Shown: positions 1 to 12,097 of the stretch, piece by piece | Numbering within the stretch: position 1 is the first letter of the stretch | Layout of the letters: each line of letters opens with the position of its first letter | Assembly (NCBI GenBank): GCA_963556695.1 | Contig: CAUWAG010000007.1 | Location: 3,038,001 to 3,102,000, forward strand | DNA: 64,000 bases | Direction: 5' to 3' | Source of the DNA: Anthostomella pinea | Taxonomy: Eukaryota > Ascomycota > Sordariomycetes > Xylariales > Xylariaceae | Program-made: the position numbers and the translations under genes | The notes under the pieces: generated by a model | Databases searched by the model: none | The model's input: the letters and a program-made list of their open reading frames with translations, nothing else | Told to the model about the DNA's origin: nothing

Positions 1-1730
1 GTGGGCTTTTGCTGCCCTGGGCTGTGTCTCACCAGTCGTGTCTGCCTTGACTTACGAGTCTCACCCCGAGAGACTCGATGCCGTCGCGGAAGCCTTCCAA
101 CGGGCCTGGAACGGCTATTACACCTACGCCTTCCCCAATGACAGCTTGGCGCCGATCACGAAGACTTCTTACAACGACCGGTATGGCCATCATCTACGCC
201 AAAGAGTGGCAGAGCTATGAGGTGTAACTGACCACGATCGACAGGAATGGATGGGGAGCAAGTGCGGTCGATGCTATATCGACTGCTCTGGTCATGGGCA
301 ACAAGAAAGTCGTCAACGAGATCGTGGATCATATTACAACCATCAACTTCAACATGACTTCTCCTGACGACACCTCAGTCTCGTTATTTGAGACCACCAT
401 TCGCTATCTGGCAGGAATGCTTTCAGGTCAGCTCTGCAGTTGTGTCTGAAGTCACCTATGCTAAACCATGCGTAGCCTATGATTTTCTGTCAGGGCCCCT
501 GAGTGATCTATTGGACGATCCAGCTTCCTTGGACACGATATTAAAGCAGGCTGTGAGCCTTGCCGATACTCTCAGTGTCGCATTTACTACGTCAAGTGGA
601 GTTCCGATCAACGACCTTATCTACAACGGCCCCGAGGGGCCTGTTCCTGACAGGACTGAAACCACGAACGGCATTGCGACGATCGGGACCTTGGTTCTCG
701 AGTGGACGCGTCTGAGCGATCTCACTGGTGACACCAAGTACGCCGAGTTGACGCAGACGGCCGAAGACTACCTCTTGAATGTGCGGAACCCCGGCGTCGG
801 AGAGCCCTATCCGGGACTGATCGGTACCGATGTGAACGTCACAAACGGCCTATTCGTTGACTCTAGTGGTGGATGGAATGGCGGTACAGACTCGTTCTAC
901 GAGTATCTGATTAAGATGTACTTGTACGATACGGCACGATTTGCCGAGTACAAGGATCGATGGTCTCTAGCTGTCGACTCGAGCATCAAATACTTGGCGT
1001 CGCATCCCAGCAGTCGCCCAGATCTGACCTTCCTGGCTGCGTACGAGGGTGCAGGACCTGCCAACCTCTCGTTCTTTTCAGAACATCGTGAGTCACATAC
1101 ACCGCATGCAGGGCGCTTTGGGGCTGGTACTGACTCCACAGCACAGTTGCGTGCTTCGACGGCGGCAACATCATCCTCGGTGGTCTGACTCTCAACAACC
1201 AGGGATACATAGATTTCGGCCTTGAGCTCGTGGCAGCCTGCCACGATACTTACACTGCTACTGTGACCGGAATTGGCCCCGAGATTTTCCAGTGGCAAGA
1301 CAGCAAGCTGGCGCCCAACGCTACGAACAACGCGGCGCCACCGGCGAACCAGAGCAGCTTCTACGAAACGGCCGGGTTCTGGATCACCGACCCGGTCTAC
1401 GACCTGCGGCCCGAGGTGATCGAGAGCTTCTACTACGCGTACCGCGCCACCGGCGACTCCAAGTACCAGGACTGGGCGTGGGAGGCGTTCCTGCACATCA
1501 ACGCGACGTGCAGCGCGGGCGTCGGCTTCAGCTCTGTGATGGACGTCAACGCGCCGGGCGGCGGCGGCTTCTACAACCAGCAGGAGAGCTTCTGGTTCGC
1601 CGAGGTCCTGAAGTACAGCTACCTGATCCAGGCCGAGGAGGCGCCGTGGCAGGTCTCGGCCGCGCACGACAACGAGTGGGTCTTCAACACCGAGGCGCAC
1701 CCGTTCCGCGTTGCCGGCACGCCTGTCTGA
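1..1730 (+). CDS. GH47 class I alpha-1,2-mannosidase (5' partial)
   Basis: Class I mannosidase, which trims alpha-1,2-mannose from N-glycans in the secretory path or outside the cell. I read four exons: 2-180, 245-426, 476-1087 and 1147-1730, with introns 181-244, 427-475 and 1088-1146. The joined frame is open for 518 codons to the stop at 1728-1730. Seen: a hydrophobic Ala/Val-rich start that looks like the end of a signal peptide, the repeat-barrel text [12 protein letters not shown], two Cys in LACFDGG and AACHDTY that match the family disulfide, the RPEVIES motif carrying the catalytic-base Glu, and a terminal NTEAHP whose Thr binds the family Ca2+. Many NXS/T sites support secretion. 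The true start codon lies before base 1. Length and motifs fit the fungal secreted 1B type rather than the ER enzyme. No defect seen. Confidence 0.93.
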
Positions 1731-1786
1731 GTGATTGCTGCTTGCTTGCGCTCTTGGGGGGGTAGATACCTAGGGCCGGGTGATAC

Positions 1787-1816
1787 ATGGATGGATGGAT
1801 GGATGGATGGATGGAT
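1787..1816. repeat. (TGGA)n microsatellite
   Basis: About seven head-to-tail copies of the 4-mer ATGG, 60 bp past the GH47 stop codon. Confidence 0.9.
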
Positions 1817-2275
1817 ACAGAAGGATAGGGGGGTAAGGGAGGTGGAGAGCGAGTATGCTGCATGGAGTAGGCGTCAGGCTTCATTCGTACGTAATATCGC
1901 TAATGGTGCTGTCTATTGCCCGCACCCTTGCGACGGGCGCTCTCTGCTCTGCGCAGTATACGCGCTCTATTCTTCTGGTTCTGCCCGTCTGTGAAGCCCT
2001 CGACGTCCCCGAGTAGTCTGCCCTCGTACGAGCTGACATGTGAACGCCAGCGCCCGCGGGGGCAAGGGGGGCATTCGGTCAGGCGCACCGATTCCGCCTC
2101 ACGGGGTCCATCTTTCCACATTCCACCCATGTCATTCAGCCCGCCGCGACCTTCCCGAAGCGGACGTCATTCAGGATAAAAAGCGTGTGGCTGCAATGAT
2201 CAATGAACAGGGCAGGGCAGGCGGCGGGGCAGCAGTTTCGCGAGAGTACTAAGTTAGACAATATCCTTGGTTCGG

Positions 2276-2295
2276 CCCGTCCCGTCCCGTCCCGT
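2276..2295. repeat. (CCCGT)4 microsatellite
   Basis: Four perfect copies of CCCGT in non-coding DNA. Confidence 0.85.
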
Positions 2296-3509
2296 GAAGG
2301 CCTGCCCCTGAGCGAGGTGGATGGGCACGGTCTAGGTATCAGGCAGATTGGTAGGCATTAGGACTCCATCCGGGCCTCTGTTGGTCGACTGGTCTACTAG
2401 GGGGAGTCGAACGCCGAGCATGGGTGATATGATCGGGACACTGGTTGGTTGTATTTCCCGTCCTGGACGGAATCCCGTATATTGGGCCGTGAACGAAGCC
2501 GCGACTTGGACGGTGCGAGTAGATCGTGGATCAGCTCGGTGCTCGCCTCCTAACTATAATTTAGGAACTGGGAGGTTGCTCCCTATTGTCGCCGGTCCTG
2601 CAACCAGCGCAGTTACCTTGCGCCTCGATTTTGGTCTGCATTCCGAGGACGACGGGCCTGTCTGTCAGATGACGCGCGGTCTGCAGGTTCTCCTTTTCGT
2701 GTGGTAATGGGTGTTTTGACAGGGTAGGCGATTTCTCTCGTAGAAGCAGTCTTGCCTATGATTCATCATGAAGGGAAGACAGACGTGTGGCACTGAACCT
2801 TGTTACGGATTTGTCGAAGCTCCCTTCACCAATCCACCATACTTGCAGCCTCGGTGCATTGTCTCTCTAACCTACTACTGAAAGCTCGTGGAGTTCTTGC
2901 CTGCTGGTAGTAGTAGGATTTGTCAGCCAACGGAGTGTTTCGTGGGTTCTTGAAACTGGAAGGAGGTAGTCATAGTGCAAGCTCGTTCTCCATGGTCTCA
3001 TAGTCCTGCAGCTGATGCGAAGCACGGTAGACTGTCAACCATGCGTTGCAGCTGCCGCCTTGACGAAATTATATAGACGAGCATTTCTGTGCTGTAAAAG
3101 CTGAAGCATGAGCAACTGGGTAGGATACCGTGGCGCTTACCTTGGGGGGGAAACAGAAAAGGCAGTGGCATCCGAGTAACGAGTTTGTGAAAGAACGGGA
3201 GCAGCTGGAGCAAACCAGACGAGTATCATTTCTCAGGCCCGATTGAGAGTATCAAGCAACATCATCGGTGGCTCCCCGAGTACGCGAAACTCACGAATAT
3301 TGACCGATTATTGTCCACCTTCTCTTGGAACGACCGTCTATTGAACAGTCCAGTGTCATCAAGGTTCGTTCGAGCTGTTCGGAATTATATTCTTGTATGC
3401 TCTCCTCCAATAAGAACTATACCAACTAACCTCGCCTCAGCTTCAACTCCCTCATTCGCAAGAACAACAACATCTCCAACCCGACGAACCAGCATACCAG
3501 AACAGAACG

Positions 3510-3992
3510 ATGGCCGGTTCAAACACCACCGATCCAAAGACCACCGATCCAAAGACCACCGATCCAAAGGGCACCGATCTAAAGGGCATGATTTATGATC
3601 CCAACAATCCTATCAAAACCTTTCCATCAGTGGAACTGAGTGAGGCCATGCGCGCGGCCCGATTACCGGAGCTCGACAAGAAGACCTCCGACTGGGTGAA
3701 CTTCATCAACACCCCTCAACCCCCCAACAGCGGAACACAACCAGAGAACACCTCTAGCCATTCGGTAAAGAATGAAGATTACCTCATGAAGCCTGCTAGC
3801 CAGGCTGCGCAGGTCGAACCGTGGGTCAGACCTGGCGAAGCTGCCGCTTCACGCCGGGGTGTTATGTCTAGCCAACTGGCATACGCGAAGGCCGTCCATG
3901 ATACCGAGGACGCAAGCAAGAAATTCCTCGGGGAATCATCCGCAAACAAGGAGCCAAAGAAGGAGCCAAAGAAGGAGCCAAAGAATGAGTAG
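3510..3992 (+). CDS. hypothetical protein with terminal short repeats
   Basis: Single-exon frame of 160 codons. I do not recognise the family. The N-terminus is built of 5-residue repeats (TTDPK-like, residues 6-28, from a 15-bp DNA repeat) and the C-terminus of KEPK repeats (from a 12-bp DNA repeat near 3948-3985). The middle (about residues 30-145) is non-repetitive, polar and probably disordered, with a possible short helix around SEAMRAARLPELDKK. No signal peptide or membrane segment. The start ATG sits in a good context (ACGATGG) after a pyrimidine/CA-rich leader, which supports a real gene. The two terminal repeat blocks differ in sequence and unit length, so they arose separately. Confidence 0.6.
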   Translation: MAGSNTTDPKTTDPKTTDPKGTDLKGMIYDPNNPIKTFPSVELSEAMRAARLPELDKKTSDWVNFINTPQPPNSGTQPENTSSHSVKNEDYLMKPASQAAQVEPWVRPGEAAASRRGVMSSQLAYAKAVHDTEDASKKFLGESSANKEPKKEPKKEPKNE

Positions 3993-5244
3993 AGGCCTTA
4001 TCACCCCTTCTAGGGAGTGCGGTTTTTTCTTGGAAGGATTTTCATTGCTGTTCGGAAGGCGGCAGCGCGATTGGTCGCGTCTGAGCGTCTATGGGGAATA
4101 AGACCCCTGCTTGAGAGCCAAGTGTAAGCTAGACTGTTAGACGCAGCGTTTATAAACTCGGAATCCTTGACTGAAGTGCGTACGCTTTGATATCGTCATT
4201 GATGCTGCGTAGCCTTTGACTTCCCACACAGCAAGAAAGAGGCGGCGGAATCCGTCAGCCCCGCCAGACGTGGTACTCGGGGACAAGGTGGCTCTCGCCC
4301 CTCTATGAACTCAAAGATAACAACAAGACACACGATCATGTTGCTTAGCATTGTTGCGTGCCGACATCGCTGTGGGACGCGTGTCTTCCGCATCCATACC
4401 CACCCAGCCCCCTAGAAGGTAGCCACTTCTGCAACGCGATAGCCTAGGGCCAGCATTTAACTAGCAGGTGATGGCTCACGTATTTCGTGAGCTTACTATG
4501 AGACATATAATGGAGTGATGCAGATGCCGTCGCTGGTTGGAAGCTTCGGAGTGGGAAGTCTTTTTAAGACAAGGCTACAGCATAGATAGAACCTACAAGG
4601 ATTGGCACTTTGTCGATACATTGGTGACTTATACTAGGGTCCCAGGGCCTGGTGACCAGCTTCCAGGGGGAATGTCATCCCAAATGCGATGTTTCATGGC
4701 TGCTTCACTCTGAGGTCCCTGGTTGTCCGGTTCTTCGGCAATGTGAGAGAAGCTGTCAGGCGCGAGATTGTAAAGTGTCATTCAACACACGCACTCGATT
4801 TAGGAGGTTTGATCGCCTTCTATCTGATTGAAAAAAGTTTCTGCTAGTCTCGTAGGAGCGTGTCCTCATACATAAGGTAGGAAATACAACTTTGTGAGCA
4901 GGCAGACGCGAAACGGCTGTCAGCAGTGTCTCGTTGGACTTCATCAAACTCAATGATAATAGGCCGGTATGATAAATGCAATGGAACACAGCCAGACTGA
5001 AACACATCACAGGGTGATACCGATCCATAAAAATGTCGTGGTGAAGGCGTCCGATCAAGCTACTGTCCAGTCAGCTACAAAAATCCACATGTGTGAACCT
5101 GGAGGCTGCTGCCCGCCGCGGAAACGAAAACCGGGATGTGCCTTGGCGAACAGTCGCTCCCATTCGACCATTTCTCGGTCGCCTCCATTAAGTAGCGTGA
5201 GCATATTGATATCGTTTGCGCGCACTCGCGCAGCGAGCGCTGGT
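3993..5244. other. intergenic, no gene recognised
   Basis: No family or splice pattern recognised in either strand. The right edge is the GAT-rich 3' tail of the LINE. Confidence 0.45.
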
Positions 5245-5459
5245 GATGATGATGATGATGATGATGATTGTATTTAACGTGGGGGATCGCTCCTCAGTAG
5301 TGCAAACCACGCCTCCCAGAGCCTCTGTATCGCAGGGTTGTGGAGGTCTCAAGATAATAAGTACAGTCAGTCCCGCTCACGGGCCCATCCCCGTTGTTGC
5401 GGCGGTATGACCTTGGGGTCATCCATCTGGTCCTTCTAGAAAAGCTATCTATTGGGGGC

Positions 5460-8400
5460 AGATTGTTGAAAAGAATTTGCTTTTCTTAACAAATTTTGCC
5501 CATTCTGTGCTCCTTTCCCCCAAGTATTATAAACATGCTGCCCTAGGCGAGTACCTGGGCAGTAGTCAGTTTTTTCCAAGCCTCTGACAAAAGAAAGTAT
5601 ATTGTGGTGTTTTCTTCTTACTGTAGCTATAGTGGTCATTCGAGTCTGTATGCCCAAAATATTCATGGTATCTAGCAAAGTCGCCATGTCCAGATCTGGC
5701 CGCTAGAAGTCTGTATAGAGTGCTCCTTTCAAAAGATATAAGGTCCCTTTTAGTTACTGTATGTGAGTATATTTCTTGATACCTAGGTTCTAATTGGTCT
5801 TTCTATCATTGATTTAATTTTTTCTTGTCCTTCTTTTTGAGATCTCTCTTTACCCAAGAGATTGTGGGCAGGTGCGTCGCGTCTGTTTCTAGCATGGCAC
5901 CCTCTTTTGCTAGTGTGTTAACAGCTTCGTTGCCATCAATATCTCTGTGTCCAGGAATCCACTTGACGGTCACTCCAGGAGTGTGTGCTGTGGCAAGTTC
6001 TTGAAATCGTAGAAAATGTTCTGTGATGTCTTGGGTGGAGTCCCATTGAGCCCATCTACCACTGACGTGTTGTCTAGGCAGACATATAGCTATTTTCCGT
6101 GTCTAATTACCCTGGCTGCTACAAGACCTTAGAGAGCACTATGGACTTCAGCATCTATTACTTCTGCTTAGAGAAGTCTACCCTTTCCCCAGTATACTTC
6201 TTGTGTAGTGCCGCCTTTCCTGATGGTATAACCCCATCCAGTGCGGGTTGTGCCTTGGTCGTCCAACTGTGATCCATCTGAATAGATGACAAGGTCAGTA
6301 TTCACGTTTCTTTCCTGTAGCCATTGCTTGAAAAGCTCTGTTTCTTTGTCTTTGTTTTTGCGGATTGGGCGCTTCTTCCATGATGGCCTGGTAAGTATTG
6401 GTCTCTGGAAGTCAGGGACTAGCTGGAAGCTCCTTTGTAGCCTTGTTGGATCCTTGCGAGCTTGTATTTGGAGCCTGCCAACCAGAGGGTGTCTCTGATC
6501 TATTCGTCCTAGTCAGAGGCCGTGACGTCGTCTTATTGACTCTACAAGAACTCCTGCTGGGGGAATCTGCGATTCAAAGTGTAAGATATGTCCAGGGTGT
6601 GTTTTCCAGACTGACAAGATAGCCCTGATCGCCGTTCGTAGTACGGCATCTATTGTTCCAAGAAGCCCCTTAATGCGACATGCTGATGTCTCACCTAAGC
6701 TCCCAGCTTTCTCGATTCCTGGGTACCAGGCCTCCAGGCCATGTGTGAGAATAGGAATAACACAAGCTTTCACAGTCCTCTTGGTTAACTTTACTGGAAG
6801 TCCTTTGATTGTGTTGCATAGTCCTCGAAGGTGATTTGCTACCCTACTAGCTTTCTTGGCCCAGTGAGAAACATGGTCTTTGAAGTTTAGTTTCCTATCC
6901 AGAAGGACACCTAGCCATCGCATGGAATGCTTAGCTGTTTTGTTCATTATTCCGTGGCAAACTGGGGGATTATCTGAGTTCTTTTTCCGTGAGAAGTGCA
7001 TGATCTCGGTTTTGTCGGGATCAAATTTAATAGCATTGTTATGTCCCCATTGGTTGAGTAAATGAAGGTTTTCAGAAGCCTCTGTAGCTGTTTCTTCAAG
7101 GTTCTTTCCAATGCAGAGTGTTGCTAGGTTATCTGCATATCCAAAGCGTCTTCTTTTCATGCCAAATCGGGCACAGATTGGCTCTGTATACAGCATGTAG
7201 AGGATTGGAGAGACTGGTGAGCCTTGTGGGAGCCCACAAGTGAGAGCTTTTATATCGGTCACAGTACCTTCAAACCGAACTCTTGCGGACCGCTCGGACA
7301 TGAACGACTGGACCCATCTTATGAGAAAGCCTGGCCAGCCCTGTTCTCTCATGCGAACCACCAGCCGTCCCATTAGGGCAGCATCAAAGGCCCCTTTCAC
7401 ATCTGACATGACTACTGTTGCAACAAGGCCTTGGTTGAGGGCCTGCTCAATATCGTGTATGAGTGCAGCTACCAGGTCAGTGGCAGAGCGCTTTGGTAGA
7501 GCTCCAAAATGTTGTGGAGCTAGAATTCTAAGTTTAACAACAAGCCAGATAATTCTTTTCGCGATGAGTCGTTCTAGGCCTTTGCCAAGACATGACAATA
7601 GCGATATTGGTCTGTAGGCCCTGGGATTGGAGTAGTCTTTCTTGCCTGGTTTTGGGATCATCACTATCTCAGCTACTTTGAATGGTTTAGGGTGGTGTTT
7701 AATCTGTAGGCAGGTCTAGAACAGGGCTCTGATATGTTCCCCAATGACTGGCCAGCAAGCTTTCAGAATCCGTACTGTGAGGGTATCTATTCCCGGGGAG
7801 TTGCTCTTGGTCCCTATAGTGCACCCTTCAGCCTCTTCCAGTCCGACATGGTATTCAAGGGGGATGTGTGGCTTGGGTTGTATGATCTGAGCGGACCAGG
7901 GGTCAATGATATCGTTGTCTGAGGTACTTCATTCAAGCGTGGCTGAGCGTAGTGTATTTGTCTTGCTCTCTTGTGACTCAAATATTTGGTCTCCTATGAT
8001 GATTAGAGGGGAACACAATCCTGCTGACAGCTTGTGCCAAGAAATGATTCTGTACAGATCCTTTGGTTCAGTCGCTGAATCAATTAGAGTCTGCCAGTAC
8101 TCTCTCCTAACTTTCTGAACCACATGGCAAAAGTCCCGTTGGGCTGAATTCCGCCTTTCTTGGCTTGCGGTCTGTTTGGACAAGGCCCTGTATGTCTGAA
8201 TAGCTGCTTTACAGTCATCATTCCACCAAGCAGTGGGCCTAGATTGACAGGGCTTCTTGCCCACTGTCCTGATACAGCCTTGGATCATGTTGATCAAGCT
8301 CTGTGTAAATGTATCCACCTGGCCAGGGGATACACCCAGCCGGTTGAGTTCATGGATCCTGGTTTGGACATTATCTGCCAGCTCTTGTAGTTTGTCATCC

Positions 8401-9140
8401 GGTACTATCCAGTAATTGGCCTTAGAGACTCGGTCCAGATCTCCCTGAATTGGAATGACTATTCGTAATGTCTCATGATCTGAGGTGCACTGAAGTGCAT
8501 CATTGACTGAGGCTTCAGTCATGGGGACATCTGAGAACACCAGATCTAGTACATTTCCATCATCATGTGTTGGAACATCTGGTTCAGAAATCAGATCCAG
8601 TCTGTGGTCTGCCATAGTCTGTACAAGTATGACACCACCATGATATCCTGGATTGCTCGAGTCCCAGGATGTGTCGCCAGCATTGAAATCTCCAGCTATA
8701 GCGCAGCCAAAAGGTGGAGTCCATACTTCCAGAATGTCATCCACTTCCTGTGGGTTGTCACATGGCCGGTAGACGCTGGCAAATGTAATGCCTTGTACCT
8801 TGACCCAAGTGATATCTTGTATAGCATAAGACTAAAATTGATCTGTATAAAGATATTTTCTCACATAGATAAGAGATCTAGGTTGTGTATTGTCGCTGTC
8901 CCAGGAATCAACCGGGGAATATATATCATAATTTAGGTGTGTCTTTATTCCCATTTTTCTGCCTAGTGGTATGCCAATCCAGGGCTCTTGCATCAGAATA
9001 ATGTCTGTTTGTTTTCTTTTGTAGTCAGCCAGGTTGATGGCTAACTCTGTAGGGCCTGTACTCTTTTGTCCTCCTGCTGTATTCACAGAATGGATGACTA
9101 GATGCCCGTGTCAATGTGTTTCGTTTGATGTACCTAACAT
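5460..9140 (-). pseudogene. LINE copy A ORF2: endonuclease / RT / RNase H, broken
   Basis: Frame opens at an ATG (9140-9138) overlapping the ORF1 stop in the string ATGTTAG, though a TGA follows nine codons later in both copies. Endonuclease part (about 9086-7929): MQEPW, YRPCDNP, AGDFNAGDTSWDS and TSDH match APE-type motifs. RT part (7664-6513, 383 codons uninterrupted): PKPGKKDYSNPRAYRPISLLS, SDVKGAFD, GLPQGSPVSPILY and GYADN at the site where an active enzyme has YADD. RNase H part: VIYSDGSQLDDQG. The last part has the knuckle-like CNCG...H...C seen better in copy B. Stops at several points (for example within YTDQF*SYAIQ near 8835) and RT Asp-to-Asn mean no active product. Confidence 0.88.
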
Positions 9141-10467
9141 TGACTGACAACAATGGTGTCGGCATCTCTGGGATGAGTTGTATTTGTTGTGTTGATTTGT
9201 ATTGTGGTATATTTGTTATTGTTGCTAGGCGTTAATCCAGCTTGGTTTCTGCCTGTTTTATTGAAGGCTTTGGATCTGGCTCTTTCTTTGGCCAGCCTTA
9301 TTTCCTGGAATTGCTCCCATGTGTGCTTGTGGATGATACCTTTTATGACCTTGGGGCGTGCAGGACATTTGTCAAAGTTGGCAGCATGAGGCCCCTTGCA
9401 ATTGACACAGTTTGGGATTGGTTTTTTGCACTCCCCCTGGTGTACTGTGCTGGCGCAATGTGCACATACTTGCTTTTCATATTGGTAGTTCCTATTATGG
9501 TATCTGAAGCAGCTCGCACACTGGTGAACCTTGGGGGAATATTGAATGTGCCTCGAGGTCATTGAGTGAGCAAAAAGCGTGAATGGTTTCTTTGCTGCAC
9601 GGGGCAGAGAGATCACCCATGTGGTCTCTGGATCAGAATCAACTGTGTTCCTTGAGAGTATGCACCTTAAAGATCTGTCACCTGTTTGGGCTTTAACTTC
9701 ATCAGCAACAGCAATGTCGGTAATGTCGATTATCAACCCTTTTGCATTGATGACCTTTCTTAGGCATTTATTAACCTTATAGTGATGCCAGATCGTGTGG
9801 GTCTCAATCTTTTCTGCCTTAAGAATATCGGTAATTTCTTCTTAGAAGGCCAGGAGTTTAGCCTGAGTTGGCTTGTCCCTTGGGTGTAAGGTAAATCCGG
9901 AGGGACACCGGGTCACTTCTCTAAGCTCTTAAGGGTGGAGCTTAAGTCTTTTGTTCAGTGTAGACTTTATTCCGTAAGGCTCTAGGTAGCTATTATCCAT
10001 GCGGACAAAGACCTAGAGATCATCCTGTTTCTTTTTAGTTGGTTAGCAGTGATGAGGGCGCTAGGCTGTGTTTTCTTTATGGTAGTGTTGACTGTCCGTG
10101 GATGCTGTCGTTGGCTAGAGGAGACAGCTTGGGCAAAGGTCATGGTGGGCTTTACCATCCTTATCCCCCCAGGGATGGTCTTTCTTTTGGGCGGATCTTG
10201 GGTTTCCAGCCACTTGTTCAAACATTTAAAAAAGAAAGCGCTGAACTCTTTGGCATAAGAATATAGTTCGGTTCCAGCTTTCTTAAGTGTCTTATCAATT
10301 ATTACAGCACACTCTTGAAATATTGTTATCCTGGCTTTATAGAGGTGTTTGTCTTTAGTCAGTATTTTGGCAACTTGGTCCTGGCACTCTGAGGAGGAGG
10401 CTTTATTCTCTATATCGTGTGTAATGGCTTGGTCTGTCGAGATTTCGTTTAATTGAGGTCATTTCAT
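9134..10467 (-). pseudogene. LINE copy A ORF1: gag-like zinc-knuckle protein, broken
   Basis: Gag-like RNA-binding protein of the element. The C-terminal half (9736-9134) is open and shows CASCFRYHNRNYQYEKQ and CVNCKGPHAANFDKC, a CX2CX4HX5C knuckle. An upstream segment reads KAGTELYSYAKEFSAFF and TFAQAVSSSQRQH. The third codon after the likely ATG (10467) is TGA where copy B has CGA, and further stops lie between. A short upstream frame (10746-10495) ends in a TGA shared by both copies and is in frame with this ATG, so the original ORF1 may have started further upstream. Confidence 0.75.
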
Positions 10468-10832
10468 TCCAGTGGTACTGCTGTCATTGATATTTCAGGA
10501 TTTTCCTTTCAGAGGGGAAATAATGGTAAAGTCAGCCTCAGAGACCTGTGACGGGCTGCTGCTGATGTCGTTAAGCAGCGCCTGGCGGAGCCTGCTCAGA
10601 GTTGCCGGGCCGTATGTCTTTCTAGGGACCGGGGATTTGAGCATGCCGCCGGTGGTCGTCTTTGGGACGGCCATGGGCGTGTTTGGGGGCCCGTCGTGGA
10701 AGGGTACCATCCGGCTTGTGAGAAAAATTCTCTTGTGCCTTGACAAAGATAGTCATTTACTGAGAGAAGTGCCTGCTTTAGCGCAGATATCGAGGTTGCG
10801 CCCTAATAGCGGGGCGCCAAGAAAATAGTTGT

Positions 10833-11822
10833 TTTTGTTGATGATGCCTGACGATGATTGAGTGAAATATTCGTGAGAAGTCAACCCCATTCCTCCAACA
10901 ACGTCGTTTGAAGGTCCAGCAGGTCGAGGATGGAGAAGCATTGGATATGCCTTCGAGTGGGGAAGCGGTTACCCCCCAAATCCACGGAGCCTTGGCTAAC
11001 ATTGTGCAACCCCCTCCCCCTTTCCAATGGATGCATGCGTGTCGCATCGATACGCACGCATTCTCATCACATGGGAGTTATATTTACAGCCTGCATGGTC
11101 CCTACCAAACAAACGCGAACTGACCAGCCACGGTTACAATGCATCATGTACGGTCCTTGCGGTAGCATCCTGGGGAGCGAATGGGAACCGTTTCATCCAC
11201 CAACACGATCGAGCCGCAGACCCACATTCTGGGGTCTAAGGCAGGCTGTATCGGTTCCAATGGTGGACCGAATCCTTCCTGTTCTACTACACACCACGCT
11301 GTACCGCGCGAGAGAGGTTTCCCAAGGACCTGATACGTCATGCATCGCTCATTCTCGCATAGGCTTTCCAAGTTGCATGCTTCCGGCTGAATGCAAGCTG
11401 CAGACCATCACGGCATGATCATCACATCCAACGATCCTGGCGAGTATTGTTCGGGATTGCGTAGTCCATCTGCCGAGGTTACAACTGCGTCTTGGAGATT
11501 ATGCACATGGGTTCGACTGAGGCCCTACGGGCCAGTCCGTCGATCGAGTATGTGTCGAAGCTAAGTCGACAGTGTACAACAGAGTCTTGATGTCTTCATG
11601 TGGTACAGCTCATGGTGATAACGGTCAATTCCATTAGGTATGTACCGAACGGCCCAGATCACAAGCAAATTTTAATTGAGAACATAAGTGGGGCTCAAAT
11701 TCTTCATGATAATTGATCTAGCAAAGACTGATGCCATTATGAGATGACCTGACTCGCTATCCTGTGCTCCTCCGGTCCATGTCCTCATCTTCCCTCCTCG
11801 AGTGCAGTCGACGTTGATATGA
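10833..11822. other. intergenic, no gene recognised
   Basis: DNA upstream of LINE copy A. Frames here are short and I see no family or splice signals that build a gene. Confidence 0.4.
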
Positions 11823-12097
11823 TCATTCTTGGGGGTTTGTGTCTTGCCAGTTGGCGTAGGCGATAATGTCGTCATCGTCGTTGAGACCAGTAGCGTCCTC
11901 GTCAGCGATGTGTTTCTTTGTGTTGGGCTCTGAAAAAGAAGTCGAAGTCAGTCTCCTGCTTCTCAGAACAGAGCGTTCTGGTCCATTCATATAAGGATCA
12001 CGGCATGACTCTTACCTTTTCGCAAGGCTCTAGGTGACAGAGCCGAGGCAAGGGTAGCCATTGTCATGACAGTGAAGAGGAGCTTGGAGTATTGCAT
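11823..12097 (-). CDS. small secreted protein, 62 aa, two exons
   Basis: Not visible as one open frame. Exon 1 is 12097-12016, exon 2 is 11929-11823. The 86-bp intron has donor GTAAGAG, a CTGAC branch-like site and acceptor TTTTTCAG, and splicing keeps frame (189 nt). Exon 1 encodes a signal peptide: MQYSKLLFTVMTMATLASA followed by LSPRALRK. The mature part is acidic (HIADEDATGLNDDDDIIAY, then ANWQDTNPQE) and has no Cys. I do not recognise the family. A basic RALRK block after the signal could be a processing site (inference). Possible roles are a secreted peptide or a small effector. Expression evidence would settle the model. Confidence 0.6.

Larger units (their letters stand above)
1731..3509. 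other. intergenic, no gene recognised
   Basis: Short open frames here show no recognisable family or splice pattern. It holds two microsatellites listed separately. The last 100 bases before 3510 are C/A-rich, as in a fungal 5' leader. Confidence 0.5.
5245..10832 (-). mobile_element. Tad/I-like non-LTR retrotransposon (LINE), copy A
   Basis: A nearly full-length LINE read right to left, about 5.6 kb. Its 3' end carries a (GAT)8-type tail on the plus strand, (ATC)n on the element strand, at 5245-5267. It holds a gag-like ORF1 with CCHC knuckles and an ORF2 with APE endonuclease, reverse transcriptase, RNase H and a C-terminal CCHC knuckle, the order seen in the Tad/I groups. The 5' limit is set where similarity to copy B (51530-57107) stops, near ACAACTATTTTC. 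No clear target duplication; CATCATCA occurs at both ends but the 3' copy merges with the ATC tail. Stop codons and an altered RT active site show the copy is dead. Confidence 0.93.

Noticed and set aside
897..1700. Minus-strand 267-codon frame
   Set aside because: Antisense to clear GH47 exons in GC-rich DNA.
7240..9570. Plus-strand frames across LINE copy A
   Set aside because: Antisense of the endonuclease, RT and ORF1 knuckle region.
5245..10860. CATCATCA as a target duplication of LINE copy A
   Set aside because: The 3' copy cannot be told apart from the (ATC)n tail, so it is not evidence for a duplication.
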